DNA from: Roseiterribacter gracilis
GTDB taxonomy: Bacteria > Pseudomonadota > Alphaproteobacteria > BOG-932 > Roseiterribacteraceae
Length of the DNA stretch: 64,000 bases
Direction of reading: 5' to 3'
Assembly: GCA_018332375.1 (NCBI GenBank)
Contig: BOPV01000001.1
Coordinates: 124,001 to 188,000, forward strand
Positions 1-8,754 of the stretch are shown piece by piece. The notes beneath the pieces were generated by a model that worked only from the letters and a program-made list of their open reading frames with translations, had not been told where the DNA came from and did no database searches. The position numbers were made by a program, and so were the translations under genes. How positions within the stretch are numbered: the first letter of the stretch is position 1; every line of letters begins with the position of its first letter.

Positions 1-266
1 CGCGTACCAAAACCGCGCCCCTGCAGCGCCGGCAGCACAGCCAGCGTGTAAAGGCGTGCGATGTGATGGCCGTTGCGATAGGCGACGATGGCGCAGCCGA
101 CCACGTCACCGCCGACGGTCAGGCACAGCACGTCGGCATTGGCGTGAGTCAGAAACCAGGCAAAGGCGCGGCGCGCCATCCGGTCGGTCCGGAAACAGGC
201 GCGCTCGATCGCGACCAGCGAATCGACGTCGCCGGCCCGGCCGCGCCGGACGCGCGGCGCCGTCAG
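1..266 (-). CDS. GNAT family N-acetyltransferase, 3' part missing
   Basis: Reading the minus strand from about 266 to the window edge gives an open frame of about 88 residues with no stop. It contains the segment LYTLAVLPALQGRGFGT, which matches GNAT motif A (beta strand 4, then Q/R-x-x-G-x-G/A that binds the acetyl-CoA pyrophosphate), preceded by a strand resembling VVGCAIVAYR. The layout recalls RimI-type acetyltransferases. The gene runs off the left edge, so its substrate cannot be guessed. It directly follows the glutathione peroxidase gene, whose stop codon it touches, so the two are probably co-transcribed. No ATG, GTG or TTG lies near the expected beginning. A CTG at 266 is the nearest candidate and the true start is unresolved. 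Confidence 0.6.
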   Translation of the reverse strand, partial: MTAPRVRRGRAGDVDSLVAIERACFRTDRMARRAFAWFLTHANADVLCLTVGGDVVGCAIVAYRNGHHIARLYTLAVLPALQGRGFGT

Positions 267-805
267 GTTTTTGGCAGCGAGCCTTCGATCGCCTGCACCA
301 GCTCGGGCGCGTCGGGCTTTACTTTGCTGTTGAAGCTGCCGGCCAGCGTGCCGTCCGGCGCGATCACGTATTTGTGGAAGTTCCACTTCGGCTCACCCAG
401 CTTCAGTCCGGCCCATTTGTAGAATGGGTGCGCATCGGCGCCTTTGACGACGTTCTTTGTCGTCAACGGAAAATCGATGTCGTAGTTCGCTTCGCAGAAC
501 TTCTTGATGTCGGCTTCGCTGCCCGGTTCCTGGCCGCCGAAGTCGTTCGACGGCACGCCGATCACGATCAGACCCTTGTCGCGATACTTGGCCCAGGTCT
601 TTTCCAGATCGGCATATTGCGGTGTGTACCCGCATTGCGACGCGGTGTTCACGATCAGCAATGTCTTGCCCTTATAGGCCGACAGCGGCATCGGCTTGCC
701 GTCAATCGAGGTGAACTGAAAGTCGAATGCGCTTTCGGCCTTGGCACCGGTTGCAATGGCGATGGCGACAAGGCTTGCCAGGAGGCTGGTCAGGATGATG
801 CGCAT
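263..805 (-). CDS. Secreted glutathione peroxidase-like thiol peroxidase
   Basis: A 180-residue thioredoxin-fold peroxidase of the glutathione peroxidase family, which reduces peroxides using a reactive cysteine. From the ATG at 805 residues 1-23 form a signal peptide ending in AKA, so the enzyme is probably periplasmic. The catalytic tetrad is visible: Cys58 in NTASQCGY, Gln92 in FGGQEPG, and Trp141-Asn142 in WNFHKY. Cysteine replaces selenocysteine, as usual in bacteria, and such enzymes often use thioredoxin rather than glutathione. The frame is open five codons further upstream, but the start at 805 has a GGAGAG ribosome site five bases away and begins the signal peptide cleanly. It lies downstream of lptD on the same strand, with a 54-base gap. 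Confidence 0.9.
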   Translation of the reverse strand: MRIILTSLLASLVAIAIATGAKAESAFDFQFTSIDGKPMPLSAYKGKTLLIVNTASQCGYTPQYADLEKTWAKYRDKGLIVIGVPSNDFGGQEPGSEADIKKFCEANYDIDFPLTTKNVVKGADAHPFYKWAGLKLGEPKWNFHKYVIAPDGTLAGSFNSKVKPDAPELVQAIEGSLPKT

Positions 806-859
806 CGACGCTCTCCACAAAGAATGACTGCCTGCGGTTCGCCGCGTCGGTCGTTCGCG

Positions 860-3109
860 TTACTGGGTCACTTTCGGCGACGCGAACTGGCCCAGATTCT
901 TAAAGCCGATGCGGACGAAGAACGAGGTGCCGCTGAGCCCGCCGACGCGATTGGTCAAGTCGCGCGACATGTCGAGCGAAACGTTGAAGCACTCATCCGC
1001 ATACGCGATCGACGTGCCGTATCGAACCGGCTTGCGATCGGGCGCCATGCGATATGTGCCGGTCGCGTTCGCAGTCCAGAACTGGTTGATGCGCCCATAG
1101 ACGCCCATCGTGAGTTCGTTGCGGTCGGTCGGAACGCCCGCATTCGGCGCGCTGGCTGCGAACAGGTAGGTGCCGTTGAAGAAGAATTCCGGCGGACCCA
1201 GCGAGAAGTTCACTTCGTGCAGGTTCTGCTTGAAGCCTTCGGTCGACACACGGAAGCGCCAGTCAACATCGACCCATTTGCCGGGCACCAGCTGGACTTG
1301 GCCGACATAGTCGGAGCGGCGATTCTCCAGACCCGACCCGTCGGGGAACAAGGTGCTGCCGCTGATGCGATAGCTTTGGCCGAGGAAGATGCTGCCATAG
1401 CCGTTGCTTTGCGTGTGCACGGCCATGCGTCCGCCATAGGTGACGCGCGAACCGTCTTCGACGCGGTCGACGCCGGGATAGCGTGACGGCGCAAACAAGT
1501 TCGACGCTTCCAGTTCGACGTCGCGGCTGTCTTCGTTCGGAATTTTCCGGTTGTTGGCGAAGTTGGGCGAAACCGTCACGCCGACGATCGGCTCGAGCGT
1601 GATCTGCGCGAAATCGAATTGGCGCACGAACGGCATGCTGCTGGTCACGCTTCCTTGCGGGAAGACGCGGCCGGTGAAGCCGTTGCGCGGCGTCGATTGC
1701 GCGTCGGTCGCTTGCACGCTGTCGGCCCAATAGCCGTCGACCGTGGTGGTCAAATTCGCGGTCGTCACCAGACCGAAGTCGGAAATCCACTTGCGTTCCC
1801 AACCCGCCTGTCCAGCGACGCGGCGCACATCCTGTCCGTTGCTGGTACGCATCAGCGACAAGACGCTGGCATCGAGCGACCAGCGACCGCCCAGCGTTTC
1901 GCCCGGCGCGCCGAGCGCCGAATAGACGACGTAGGGTGCGGCGACCGGTTGGGTTTCGCGCAGGCCCGGACGCAGATCCTGGAACGCGTAGGCGCTGGCA
2001 TTCACGTAGCTGCGGCCGAAGAAGCCTTCGGCGAAGACGCGGTTGCGCAGCACGTCGAGCGTCGAATAGCCGTAGCGACGCACATAGACGTCGTCGAGCG
2101 AGCGAGCCAGGTCGAAGCCGGCGCGCCAGTTGTCGTCGAGATCGAAGCGGCCTTCGCCGAAGATGTGGCCGCGAATGCCTTTCTTCTCGCCTTCGATCGC
2201 GGTGCCGTTCGACGAGGTGATGTTCGACTCGGTGATGCTGCCGCCAAGGCGGATCAAACCATTCTCGAACCGCTTGCGGATCTGCGCGCCGAACAGCGGG
2301 CCTTGCTGCGTGAACTCGCTGAGTTCGATCGTCGCGTCGAGATCGGGTTCGATGTCCCAGTAGTAGAAATTACGCATCACGCCGCCGAGCTGGCTCTTGA
2401 AGCCGATCTGCGGATTCAGGAAACCGCTCTTGCGCTTCACCGACGGATCGGGATGCGAGAACCATGGCGTCCACAAAACCGGAACGCCGAACATTTCCAT
2501 CGTCGCGTCGCGATAGGAAATGCGGTGATCTTCTTCGTCGTGCGTCGTCGTGCGCGCTTTGATCTGCCAGATCGGCGGCCGCGATGGATCGGTGGCGCAC
2601 AAATCGCACGGGCTGTAGACGCCGCGCGAAACAACGGTCTTCGATCCGCCTTTGCGTTCGGCGTGACGGCCCGCCATACGGCCATTGTCCTTCATCAACG
2701 CGCGCGCGTTCTCGATGAAGCCTTCGGCCATGTCGTCGGTCAGTTCGGCATAGTCGCCGAACAGGATCTCACCGGTCGGCTGCACCATGCGAACGTGACC
2801 GCTGGCGGTGACGATGCCGCTGTTGCGGTTCCAGTTCATCACGTCGGCGGTGAGCGTGTTCGGGCCTTTGATCAGCTCGACTTTGCCGCGCGCGGTAATG
2901 ATGCCCAGCGCTTCGTCTTGCGTCAGCTCGTCAGCATCGAGAAGGATCGGAGTCTTTTTGCCGCTGTCGTCGTCCGACGATGCAGCGGCCGGCGCGGACG
3001 CCGGCGTGGCTGGTTTGGGCTGCTGCGCAGCCGCGGTCCCGACGCCGAGCGCGAGGCACGCGACCGAACCAAGTAGAAACGTGCGAAGCGAATGGGAAAG
3101 CGCAGGCAT
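860..3109 (-). CDS. lptD: LPS-assembly protein LptD
   Basis: A 749-residue outer-membrane protein that, with LptE, inserts lipopolysaccharide into the outer leaflet. Residues 1-28 are a signal peptide. Residues about 52-160 form the OstA/LptA-like jellyroll (ILLDADELTQDE, ITARGKVEL). The rest is the LptD beta barrel, including the conserved CDLCATDPSRPPIWQIKA segment. The mature protein shows Cys168 and Cys171 but only one C-terminal cysteine, Cys707, where E. coli LptD has an adjacent pair, so the disulfide pattern must be simpler. In many alphaproteobacteria lptD sits with lptF, lptG, surA and pdxA. Here it lies between a helicase gene and the peroxidase, apart from those partners. No strong ribosome site precedes the ATG. 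Confidence 0.92.
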   Translation of the reverse strand: MPALSHSLRTFLLGSVACLALGVGTAAAQQPKPATPASAPAAASSDDDSGKKTPILLDADELTQDEALGIITARGKVELIKGPNTLTADVMNWNRNSGIVTASGHVRMVQPTGEILFGDYAELTDDMAEGFIENARALMKDNGRMAGRHAERKGGSKTVVSRGVYSPCDLCATDPSRPPIWQIKARTTTHDEEDHRISYRDATMEMFGVPVLWTPWFSHPDPSVKRKSGFLNPQIGFKSQLGGVMRNFYYWDIEPDLDATIELSEFTQQGPLFGAQIRKRFENGLIRLGGSITESNITSSNGTAIEGEKKGIRGHIFGEGRFDLDDNWRAGFDLARSLDDVYVRRYGYSTLDVLRNRVFAEGFFGRSYVNASAYAFQDLRPGLRETQPVAAPYVVYSALGAPGETLGGRWSLDASVLSLMRTSNGQDVRRVAGQAGWERKWISDFGLVTTANLTTTVDGYWADSVQATDAQSTPRNGFTGRVFPQGSVTSSMPFVRQFDFAQITLEPIVGVTVSPNFANNRKIPNEDSRDVELEASNLFAPSRYPGVDRVEDGSRVTYGGRMAVHTQSNGYGSIFLGQSYRISGSTLFPDGSGLENRRSDYVGQVQLVPGKWVDVDWRFRVSTEGFKQNLHEVNFSLGPPEFFFNGTYLFAASAPNAGVPTDRNELTMGVYGRINQFWTANATGTYRMAPDRKPVRYGTSIAYADECFNVSLDMSRDLTNRVGGLSGTSFFVRIGFKNLGQFASPKVTQ

Positions 3110-3200
3110 CGACCGGTCGCAAGAAAAGGACGGGCGAACCTGTCACCCGTACCCGCACCCGTCAACGGAGGGCGCGGCAGAGGTCGGCCGGAACTATTTG

Positions 3201-3224
3201 AAAAAGGCCGGCACCAGGCCGGCC
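3201..3224 (-). terminator. Rho-independent terminator of the DEAD-box helicase gene
   Basis: On the minus strand a GGCCGGC stem, CTGGT loop and GCCGGCC stem is followed at once by TTTTT. It begins a few bases after the helicase stop codon. Confidence 0.85.
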
Positions 3225-3230
3225 TGCCAA

Positions 3231-4775
3231 TCAGGCTGTTTTTGCGACTCGGCGCGGGGTCCGCAAAAATGCGGGCACATCGTCGCCAAAGCCGATCACA
3301 GGCGTGTCCCGCGAATCTTCTTCGTAGCGGCGGCGCGGCGGACGCGGTGCGTCGCGCATCGCGACGACGTCCTGGCGCCGCGGCTCGATCCGTTCCGGGC
3401 GCGGTTCGGGGCGCGTTTCCTGACGCGGCTCCGGGCGTGCCTCGGGCCGTGCTTCGCGCGCGGCCGGACGTTCGCGCCGCGTACGTTCGCGCGGCGCACG
3501 CGGTGCCGGCGCTTCGGCGACGGGCGCTTCTGCATCAGCGACCTGGGCCACAGGTTCGGCCACGCGTTTTTCACGGCGCGCGCGCGGCTCGCCGCGTGTG
3601 CTGCCGCGACGACGGCGCGAACCTTCTTCGCCTTCGGGGCGCGGCTCAACCGCGAAACCTTCGACTTCCATGCGCGGAATCGTGGTTCCGATCAGCTGTT
3701 CGATCTGGCTCAAGAATTTGCCGTCTTCGGGTGTTGCCAAGGTGAGCGCGCGGCCGCTCGTGCCGGCACGGCCAGTGCGGCCGATACGGTGCACGTAATC
3801 TTCGGCATGCATCGGCACGTCGAAGTTGAACACGTGGCTGACGCCTTTAACGTCGAGGCCGCGCGCAGCGACGTCCGAGCAAACCAGCAGAATGATTTCG
3901 TCGGCTTTGAACTTCGCCAGCGTTTCGGTGCGCGCCGGCTGGCTCATATCGCCATGCAGCGCACCGGCATTGAAGCCGTGTTTGGTCAGCGATTTGTGTA
4001 AGATCGCAACATCGCGCTTGCGGTTGCAGAAGATGAACGCGTTCTTTGGCTGTTCGGACTTGATCAGCGCGCGCAGCACTTCGCGTTTGTCAGCGGCTTC
4101 GACCTGGATCAACGCCTGTTCGACGGTGGTCGCGGCGCTTGCAGGTGCGCTGACCGCGACCTCTTTCGGGAACATCAGGAACTTGTCGGCGAGGCGACGA
4201 ATTTCCGGCGGCAAGGTCGCCGAGAACATCAAGGTCTGGCGCTGCTGCGGAATGCGCGCGACGATTTTCTCAATGTCGGGAATGAAGCCCATGTCGAGCA
4301 TGCGGTCGCATTCGTCGACGACCAGCATCTTGATGTCCGACATCAGAATGTTGCCGCGTTCGAATTGGTCGAGCAGACGGCCGGGCGTTGCGATGAGAAC
4401 ATCGACGCCGCGATCAAGCTTCTTGATCTGGTCGTCCATCGACTCGCCGCCAATCAGCAGCGCATGGGTGAAGCGGTGGTACTTGCCGTATTTTTCAAAA
4501 TTCTCGGCAACCTGTGCCGCGAGTTCGCGCGTCGGTTCGAGAATGAGAGAACGCGGCATGCGGGCGCGGGCGCGGCCGGCCGAGAGAACCTCGATCATCG
4601 GCAGCACGAAGCCGGCGGTTTTTCCGGTGCCTGTCTGGGCACACCCCAGAAGGTCGCGTGCCATGAGCACGTGGGGAATGGCCTGGGCCTGAATCGGGGT
4701 CGGGGTCTGGTAGCCCGCCTCATCAAGGGCGCGCAGGAGTTCGGGGCTAAGCCCCAGATCAGCAAAAGTCGTCAA
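3231..4775 (-). CDS. rhlE: DEAD-box ATP-dependent RNA helicase, RhlE-like
   Basis: A 514-residue RNA helicase that remodels RNA duplexes using ATP, probably in ribosome assembly or RNA decay. Motifs appear in order: the Q motif around residues 22-30, motif I AQTGTGKT at 46-53, PTRELA at 81-86, TPGR, motif II DECD at 154-157 (alanine replaced by cysteine), SAT at 185-187, and HRIGRTGRAG near residue 330. After about residue 385 comes a long low-complexity tail rich in arginine, proline, alanine and glutamate with repeated RPEPR-like units, which probably binds RNA non-specifically. The frame begins with TTG; the resulting MTTFADLGLSPELL matches the usual RhlE N-terminus. A terminator follows the gene, so it is transcribed alone or is the last gene of its unit. 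Confidence 0.92.
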   Translation of the reverse strand: MTTFADLGLSPELLRALDEAGYQTPTPIQAQAIPHVLMARDLLGCAQTGTGKTAGFVLPMIEVLSAGRARARMPRSLILEPTRELAAQVAENFEKYGKYHRFTHALLIGGESMDDQIKKLDRGVDVLIATPGRLLDQFERGNILMSDIKMLVVDECDRMLDMGFIPDIEKIVARIPQQRQTLMFSATLPPEIRRLADKFLMFPKEVAVSAPASAATTVEQALIQVEAADKREVLRALIKSEQPKNAFIFCNRKRDVAILHKSLTKHGFNAGALHGDMSQPARTETLAKFKADEIILLVCSDVAARGLDVKGVSHVFNFDVPMHAEDYVHRIGRTGRAGTSGRALTLATPEDGKFLSQIEQLIGTTIPRMEVEGFAVEPRPEGEEGSRRRRGSTRGEPRARREKRVAEPVAQVADAEAPVAEAPAPRAPRERTRRERPAAREARPEARPEPRQETRPEPRPERIEPRRQDVVAMRDAPRPPRRRYEEDSRDTPVIGFGDDVPAFLRTPRRVAKTA

Positions 4776-4905
4776 ATGGGTATCCGGTTGAACCGTCGAA
4801 CGGTCGACGGTTGGGCCCGTAGATCGGGGCTCAGAGGCCGAAAGTCAAAGCCCGTCGCAAAGAAAGCGTGACTTTCAGGCAACTCGTGGCAGGAACGCCG
4901 CACTT

Positions 4906-5607
4906 ATGTCCAGCATTCCTTTGATTCTGCTGCCCGGGCAGCTCAACGACGCCGCCCTTTGGTCGAACCAGATTCGCGATCTCGCGGATCTTGCCGCGCC
5001 GATCCTGGTGCCGGACCTGACCCAGGACGAGACACTGGGCGCCATGGCCGAGCGGGTGCTGGCCGCGGCGCCGCCGGTTTTCGCGGCGGCCGGCCTGTCG
5101 ATGGGCGGATATCTGCTGTTCGAACTGTTGCGCCAGGCGCCCGAGCGGATCGACCGGGTCGCGTTCCTGAACACGTCGGCGCGTGCCGACGACGAGGTGC
5201 AGGCGCGGCGCCGGCGCGGCCTCTCCATCGCGGTCGAGATCGGACAATTCAAAGGCGTCACACGCAAAGCGCTGCCCGGCATCGTGGCGCCCGAAAACGT
5301 CGATAAGCCCGGCCTTGCCGATATCGTGATGACGATGACCGAGCGGGTTGGGCGCGTCGCGTTTCAGCGCCAGCAGCGCGCATTGCTGGCGCGACCGGAC
5401 AGCCGACCGGATTTAAGCGCGATCGATGTCCCGGTCTTGGTGATTGCAGGCGCGCAGGACCGCATGACGCCGCCCGATCGTAGCGAAGAGATTGCGGCCG
5501 GAATTCCACATGCGCGGCTCGAGATCCTCGATCCGGCTGGACATCTCACGCCGCTGGAGCAGCCCGAGCGTGTCAGTGAATTGATGCGCGCGTGGTTGGA
5601 GCGCTGA
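4906..5607 (+). CDS. Alpha/beta-fold hydrolase
   Basis: A 233-residue cytoplasmic alpha/beta hydrolase. The nucleophile elbow GLSMGG places Ser65, the acid is likely Asp185 in GAQDRMTPP, and the base is His213 in the GH near the C-terminus. The N-terminal LILLPGQLNDAALW provides the oxyanion-hole region. The family includes esterases, C-C hydrolases and thioesterases, and the sequence does not reveal the substrate. It is divergent from the helicase gene and convergent with parE, so it is probably monocistronic. An AGGA lies 11 bases before the ATG, slightly far for a ribosome site. Confidence 0.85.
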   Translation: MSSIPLILLPGQLNDAALWSNQIRDLADLAAPILVPDLTQDETLGAMAERVLAAAPPVFAAAGLSMGGYLLFELLRQAPERIDRVAFLNTSARADDEVQARRRRGLSIAVEIGQFKGVTRKALPGIVAPENVDKPGLADIVMTMTERVGRVAFQRQQRALLARPDSRPDLSAIDVPVLVIAGAQDRMTPPDRSEEIAAGIPHARLEILDPAGHLTPLEQPERVSELMRAWLER

Positions 5608-5614
5608 CGGACGC

Positions 5615-5674
5615 TTAGTGCGCCAGCAGCATCAGCGCGTAGAGGCCAAGCAAGAGGAAGGTGATGTTGCGCAT
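5615..5674 (-). CDS. Possible 19-residue hydrophobic peptide
   Basis: Downstream of parE on the same strand a minimal frame encodes MRNITFLLLGLYALMLLAH, a single hydrophobic segment like the tiny membrane peptides of bacteria. The frame is open upstream to the parE stop (5803), but that extension is polar and looks non-coding. No good ribosome site precedes the ATG. It may be spurious. Confidence 0.25.
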   Translation of the reverse strand: MRNITFLLLGLYALMLLAH

Positions 5675-5799
5675 GGGGTCCCGTGAGCGAACGTCTTCTT
5701 GTGCGTTCGTGGCACGAATGTGGCGCTTGAACCCTGCGCTGAAAGTGACGGGATGCCGCGGCCGCAGCGCTGCGCATGGCAGCGCTGCGTTCCGGCGCA

Positions 5800-7794
5800 T
5801 CACACGTCGAGGTCGCGGACGAACTTTGCGTTCTGCTGGATGAACTGAAAGCGCGGCTCGGGGTTGCGGCCCATCAAACGCTCGACCAGCGATGCGGTTG
5901 AATGTTCGGGCGCGGCTTCTTCGGATGCATGCAGGCCGGGCAACGTTACCTTCAGCAACGTACGTTTCGCCGGATCCATCGTCGTTTCTTTGAGCTGCGA
6001 CGCGGGCATTTCGCCAAGACCTTTGAAGCGGCTGATCTCAACCTTGGCGCGACCGGTCAGCTTCTTCTTCATGATCTCTTCTTTGTGCGCGTCGTTGCGC
6101 GCGTACAAAACCGTGCCGCCTTGCGCCAGCCGATAGAGCGGCGGCAAGGCCAGATACAAGCGGCCCGCCTGCACCAACGGCCGCATCTCGCGATAGAAGA
6201 ACGTGATCAGCAGCGACGCGATATGGGCGCCGTCGACGTCGGCGTCGGTCATGATGACGACGCGCTCGTAGCGCAGCTTGTCGATGTTGAAATCTCGACC
6301 CGCGCCGCAACCAAGCGCCAAGGTCAGGTCGGAGAGTTCCTGATTGGCTTTGAGCTTGTCGGCTGTGGCGCTTGCGACGTTCAGGATCTTGCCGCGCAAC
6401 GGCAGGATCGCCTGCGTGTTGCGATTGCGCGCCTGTTTGGCCGAACCACCGGCCGAGTCACCTTCAACGATAAAAATCTCGGTGCCATCGGCTGCCTGAC
6501 TCGAACAATCGGCGAGCTTGCCGGGCAGGCGCAATTTGCGCGTCGCGCTTTTGCGCGCGAGGTCTTTTGACTCGCGCTTGCGCGCCCGTTCCTCGGCTTT
6601 CTCGATCATGCGATCGAGCAGCACTTTCGACGCTGCCGGATTGCCGGCCAGCCAATGATCGAAATGATCTTTGATCGCGGTTTCGACCAGGCGCGTCGCG
6701 TCGGTGCTGGCGAGCTTCTCTTTGGTCTGTCCTTGGAAGGACGGCTCGCGCATGAACAACGACAACAGGATCGCTGCACCACCCATGACGTCGTCGGGCG
6801 TAATCGCAGCAGCGCGGCGGTTGCCGACCAGCTCGCCATAGGCGCGCAACGAACGCGTCAGCGCCTGGCGCAACCCTTGTTCGTGCGTGCCGCCTTCGGG
6901 CGTCGGGACCGTATTGACGTACGAATGGGTGAAGCCGTCTTCGTCGGCGGGCCAGGCAATCGCCCATTCGACGCGTCCCATGTCGCCGACCAGATCGCCT
7001 TGGCCGGCGAAGGGCAGCGGCGTCAGGCTTTCGCGTCCGTCCATGGCGGTGCGCAGAAAGTCGAGCGGACCGTTGGGGAAATGCAGCACCGCTTCGGCCG
7101 GCGTTTCGGACTCCTTTGGCAGTAGCGACGGATCGCACGACCACCGAATTTCGACGCCGCGGAACAGATAGGCTTTCGACCGCGCCATCCGGTACAGGCG
7201 CTCGGCTTTGAAATGCAGTTCGTCGCCGAAGATCTGCGCGTCGGGATGGAAGGTGATGCTCGTGCCGCGGCGATTCACGGCGCCGAGCGATTCGAGCTTC
7301 GTCTTCGGTGCGCCGCGTTCGTAGCGCTGGCGATAGAGCTGCTTCTCGCGCGCGACTTCGACCACGAACCGGTCCGACAGCGCGTTGACGACCGACAGGC
7401 CGACGCCGTGCAGGCCGCCCGACGTGGCGTAGAGCTTGCCGGAAAATTTGCCGCCCGAATGGAGCAGCGTCAGAATCACTTCGAGGGCCGACTTGCCCTT
7501 GTATTTCGGATGTTCGTCGATCGGGATGCCGCGACCATTGTCACGCACCGTCACCATGCCGTCGGCGCTGAGTTCCATTTCGATGCGCGTCGCATGTCCT
7601 GCGACCGCTTCGTCCATGGAATTGTCGAGCACTTCGGCGACGAGATGATGGAGCGCGCGCTCGTCGGTGCCGCCGATATACATGCCGGGCCGGCGCCGAA
7701 CCGGCTCCAGCCCTTCGAGCACTTCAATATGCTCAGCCGAGTACGAGGCGTCTTTGCCTTTGCGGGCGGCATTCTTGTCGAACAGATCGGACAT
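5800..7794 (-). CDS. parE: DNA topoisomerase IV subunit B (ParE)
   Basis: A 664-residue ATPase subunit of topoisomerase IV, which separates linked daughter chromosomes together with ParC (not in this window). The GHKL ATPase region begins YIGGTDERALHHLVAEVLDN, followed by the ATP-lid segment around LHSGGKF and GLHGVG. The TOPRIM domain is marked by EGDSAGGSAKQ and later the acidic DADVDG. The C-terminus FVRDLDV is typical of ParE. ParE rather than GyrB is inferred from the roughly 660-residue length and the absence of the GyrB insert. The frame is open to 7830, but the ATG at 7794 (MSDLFDK) fits the family start better. Confidence 0.92.
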   Translation of the reverse strand: MSDLFDKNAARKGKDASYSAEHIEVLEGLEPVRRRPGMYIGGTDERALHHLVAEVLDNSMDEAVAGHATRIEMELSADGMVTVRDNGRGIPIDEHPKYKGKSALEVILTLLHSGGKFSGKLYATSGGLHGVGLSVVNALSDRFVVEVAREKQLYRQRYERGAPKTKLESLGAVNRRGTSITFHPDAQIFGDELHFKAERLYRMARSKAYLFRGVEIRWSCDPSLLPKESETPAEAVLHFPNGPLDFLRTAMDGRESLTPLPFAGQGDLVGDMGRVEWAIAWPADEDGFTHSYVNTVPTPEGGTHEQGLRQALTRSLRAYGELVGNRRAAAITPDDVMGGAAILLSLFMREPSFQGQTKEKLASTDATRLVETAIKDHFDHWLAGNPAASKVLLDRMIEKAEERARKRESKDLARKSATRKLRLPGKLADCSSQAADGTEIFIVEGDSAGGSAKQARNRNTQAILPLRGKILNVASATADKLKANQELSDLTLALGCGAGRDFNIDKLRYERVVIMTDADVDGAHIASLLITFFYREMRPLVQAGRLYLALPPLYRLAQGGTVLYARNDAHKEEIMKKKLTGRAKVEISRFKGLGEMPASQLKETTMDPAKRTLLKVTLPGLHASEEAAPEHSTASLVERLMGRNPEPRFQFIQQNAKFVRDLDV

Positions 7795-7864
7795 GCCGCG
7801 AACATGAATCAAACAGGGGCACTCAGGCAATGTGCCCGGGTGCCCCAGTTAAAATCAGAGCCGA

Positions 7865-7993
7865 TTAGTGTGCGAGGCGCGATCCCGTCGCCATTTCGCC
7901 GCCGCGCGGCGCGCTCTGGGTGGTCGTCGTCGAACCGGTCGATTCGCAACCAGCGACGAGGACAAGAAAGGCGAGGGCAAGGATAATACGCAC
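7865..7993 (-). CDS. Small lipoprotein, 42 residues
   Basis: A GTG at 7993 opens a 42-residue frame beginning MRIILALAFLVLVAGCES. Residues 1-15 are a hydrophobic signal and LVAG-Cys16 is a clear lipobox, so a mature peptide of only about 27 residues, rich in Ser, Thr and Gly, would be anchored in a membrane through Cys16. The ribosome site GGAG lies seven bases before the GTG. The gene is upstream of parE on the same strand, 70 bases before its start. No family is recognised. Very small lipoproteins of this kind are common in alphaproteobacteria and often overlooked. The lipobox and ribosome site together make a real gene likely. Confidence 0.7.
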   Translation of the reverse strand: MRIILALAFLVLVAGCESTGSTTTTQSAPRGGEMATGSRLAH

Positions 7994-8071
7994 AACTATG
8001 CTCCGGAGTTTGAGGAGCCGCGAACATAGTGGGAAATCGTCCCACCTCCAGTGAAATCAGGGTAAAGAAAC

Positions 8072-8485
8072 GTGACACACCCAACCGACGAACAGCCGCC
8101 CGATTTCCGCGATGGGCCAGCGTTGCGCACGATCGCAATGCCTGCGGATGCAAACCCAGCCGGAGACATTTTCGGCGGATGGATTCTATCGCAGATGGAT
8201 ATTGCCGGCGGCGTCGTCGCCTACGAGCGCGCCCATGGTCGCGTCGCGACGATCGGGATCGAAGCGATGAAGTTTCATCGTCCGGTGCTGATCGGCGACG
8301 AGGTCAGTTGCTGGGCCTGGGTCACGCGTGTGGGCAATACGTCGATTGCGGTGCGCGTCGAAGCCTGGGTTCGCCGTCGCGTGACCGGCGAAGTGTTTCG
8401 CGTCACCGAAGGCGTGTTCACCTATGTCGCGATCGGCGTCGATCGCCGGCCGCGCCAGGTGCCGAAAGAAGCACTGCCAGCCTGA
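8072..8485 (+). CDS. yciA: Acyl-CoA thioesterase, YciA-type hotdog fold
   Basis: A 137-residue single hotdog-domain thioesterase that hydrolyses acyl-CoA to free acid and CoA. The family signature NPAGDIFGGWILSQMDIAGG covers residues about 27-46 and includes the catalytic Asp of the hotdog helix. The following GIEAMKFHRPVLIGDEV is the conserved second strand region. Length and start match YciA enzymes, which act on short to medium acyl-CoAs. It is divergent from the small lipoprotein gene and has no obvious operon partner. Confidence 0.88.
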   Translation: MTHPTDEQPPDFRDGPALRTIAMPADANPAGDIFGGWILSQMDIAGGVVAYERAHGRVATIGIEAMKFHRPVLIGDEVSCWAWVTRVGNTSIAVRVEAWVRRRVTGEVFRVTEGVFTYVAIGVDRRPRQVPKEALPA

Positions 8486-8754
8486 GCAGCAACGGCGTGC
8501 ACGGCGCATCGTTAGGCGGTCGCAGCGACGCTTTGCGACGAAGAATGATTCAGTAGAAAGCCGCAATTTTGCCGGCCCGTCGAGGGGCTGTGTGCAAATC
8601 GGGGGCATCGCCGGTAATTCTTGTCTGTTCGATCAACTATTCTTGGCTTTGTCGCAGCCATTTCTGTATGAAGTCGCCGCCGATCGGCGAGTCGACTGTG
8701 CATTTACTGCGCATCACTCGCTTTGCTGAATCAAGCATCCAGTAGGGGGCGTTC

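Noticed and set aside
3415..3600. Arginine/proline-rich repeats in the helicase tail as a DNA repeat element or CRISPR
   Set aside because: The repetition is in the coding frame, irregular in DNA, and typical of RhlE C-terminal tails.
8643..8672. TTGGCT-18-TATGAA as a promoter for the first TonB receptor
   Set aside because: The spacing is acceptable but both boxes are poor matches, and similar pairs occur often by chance.
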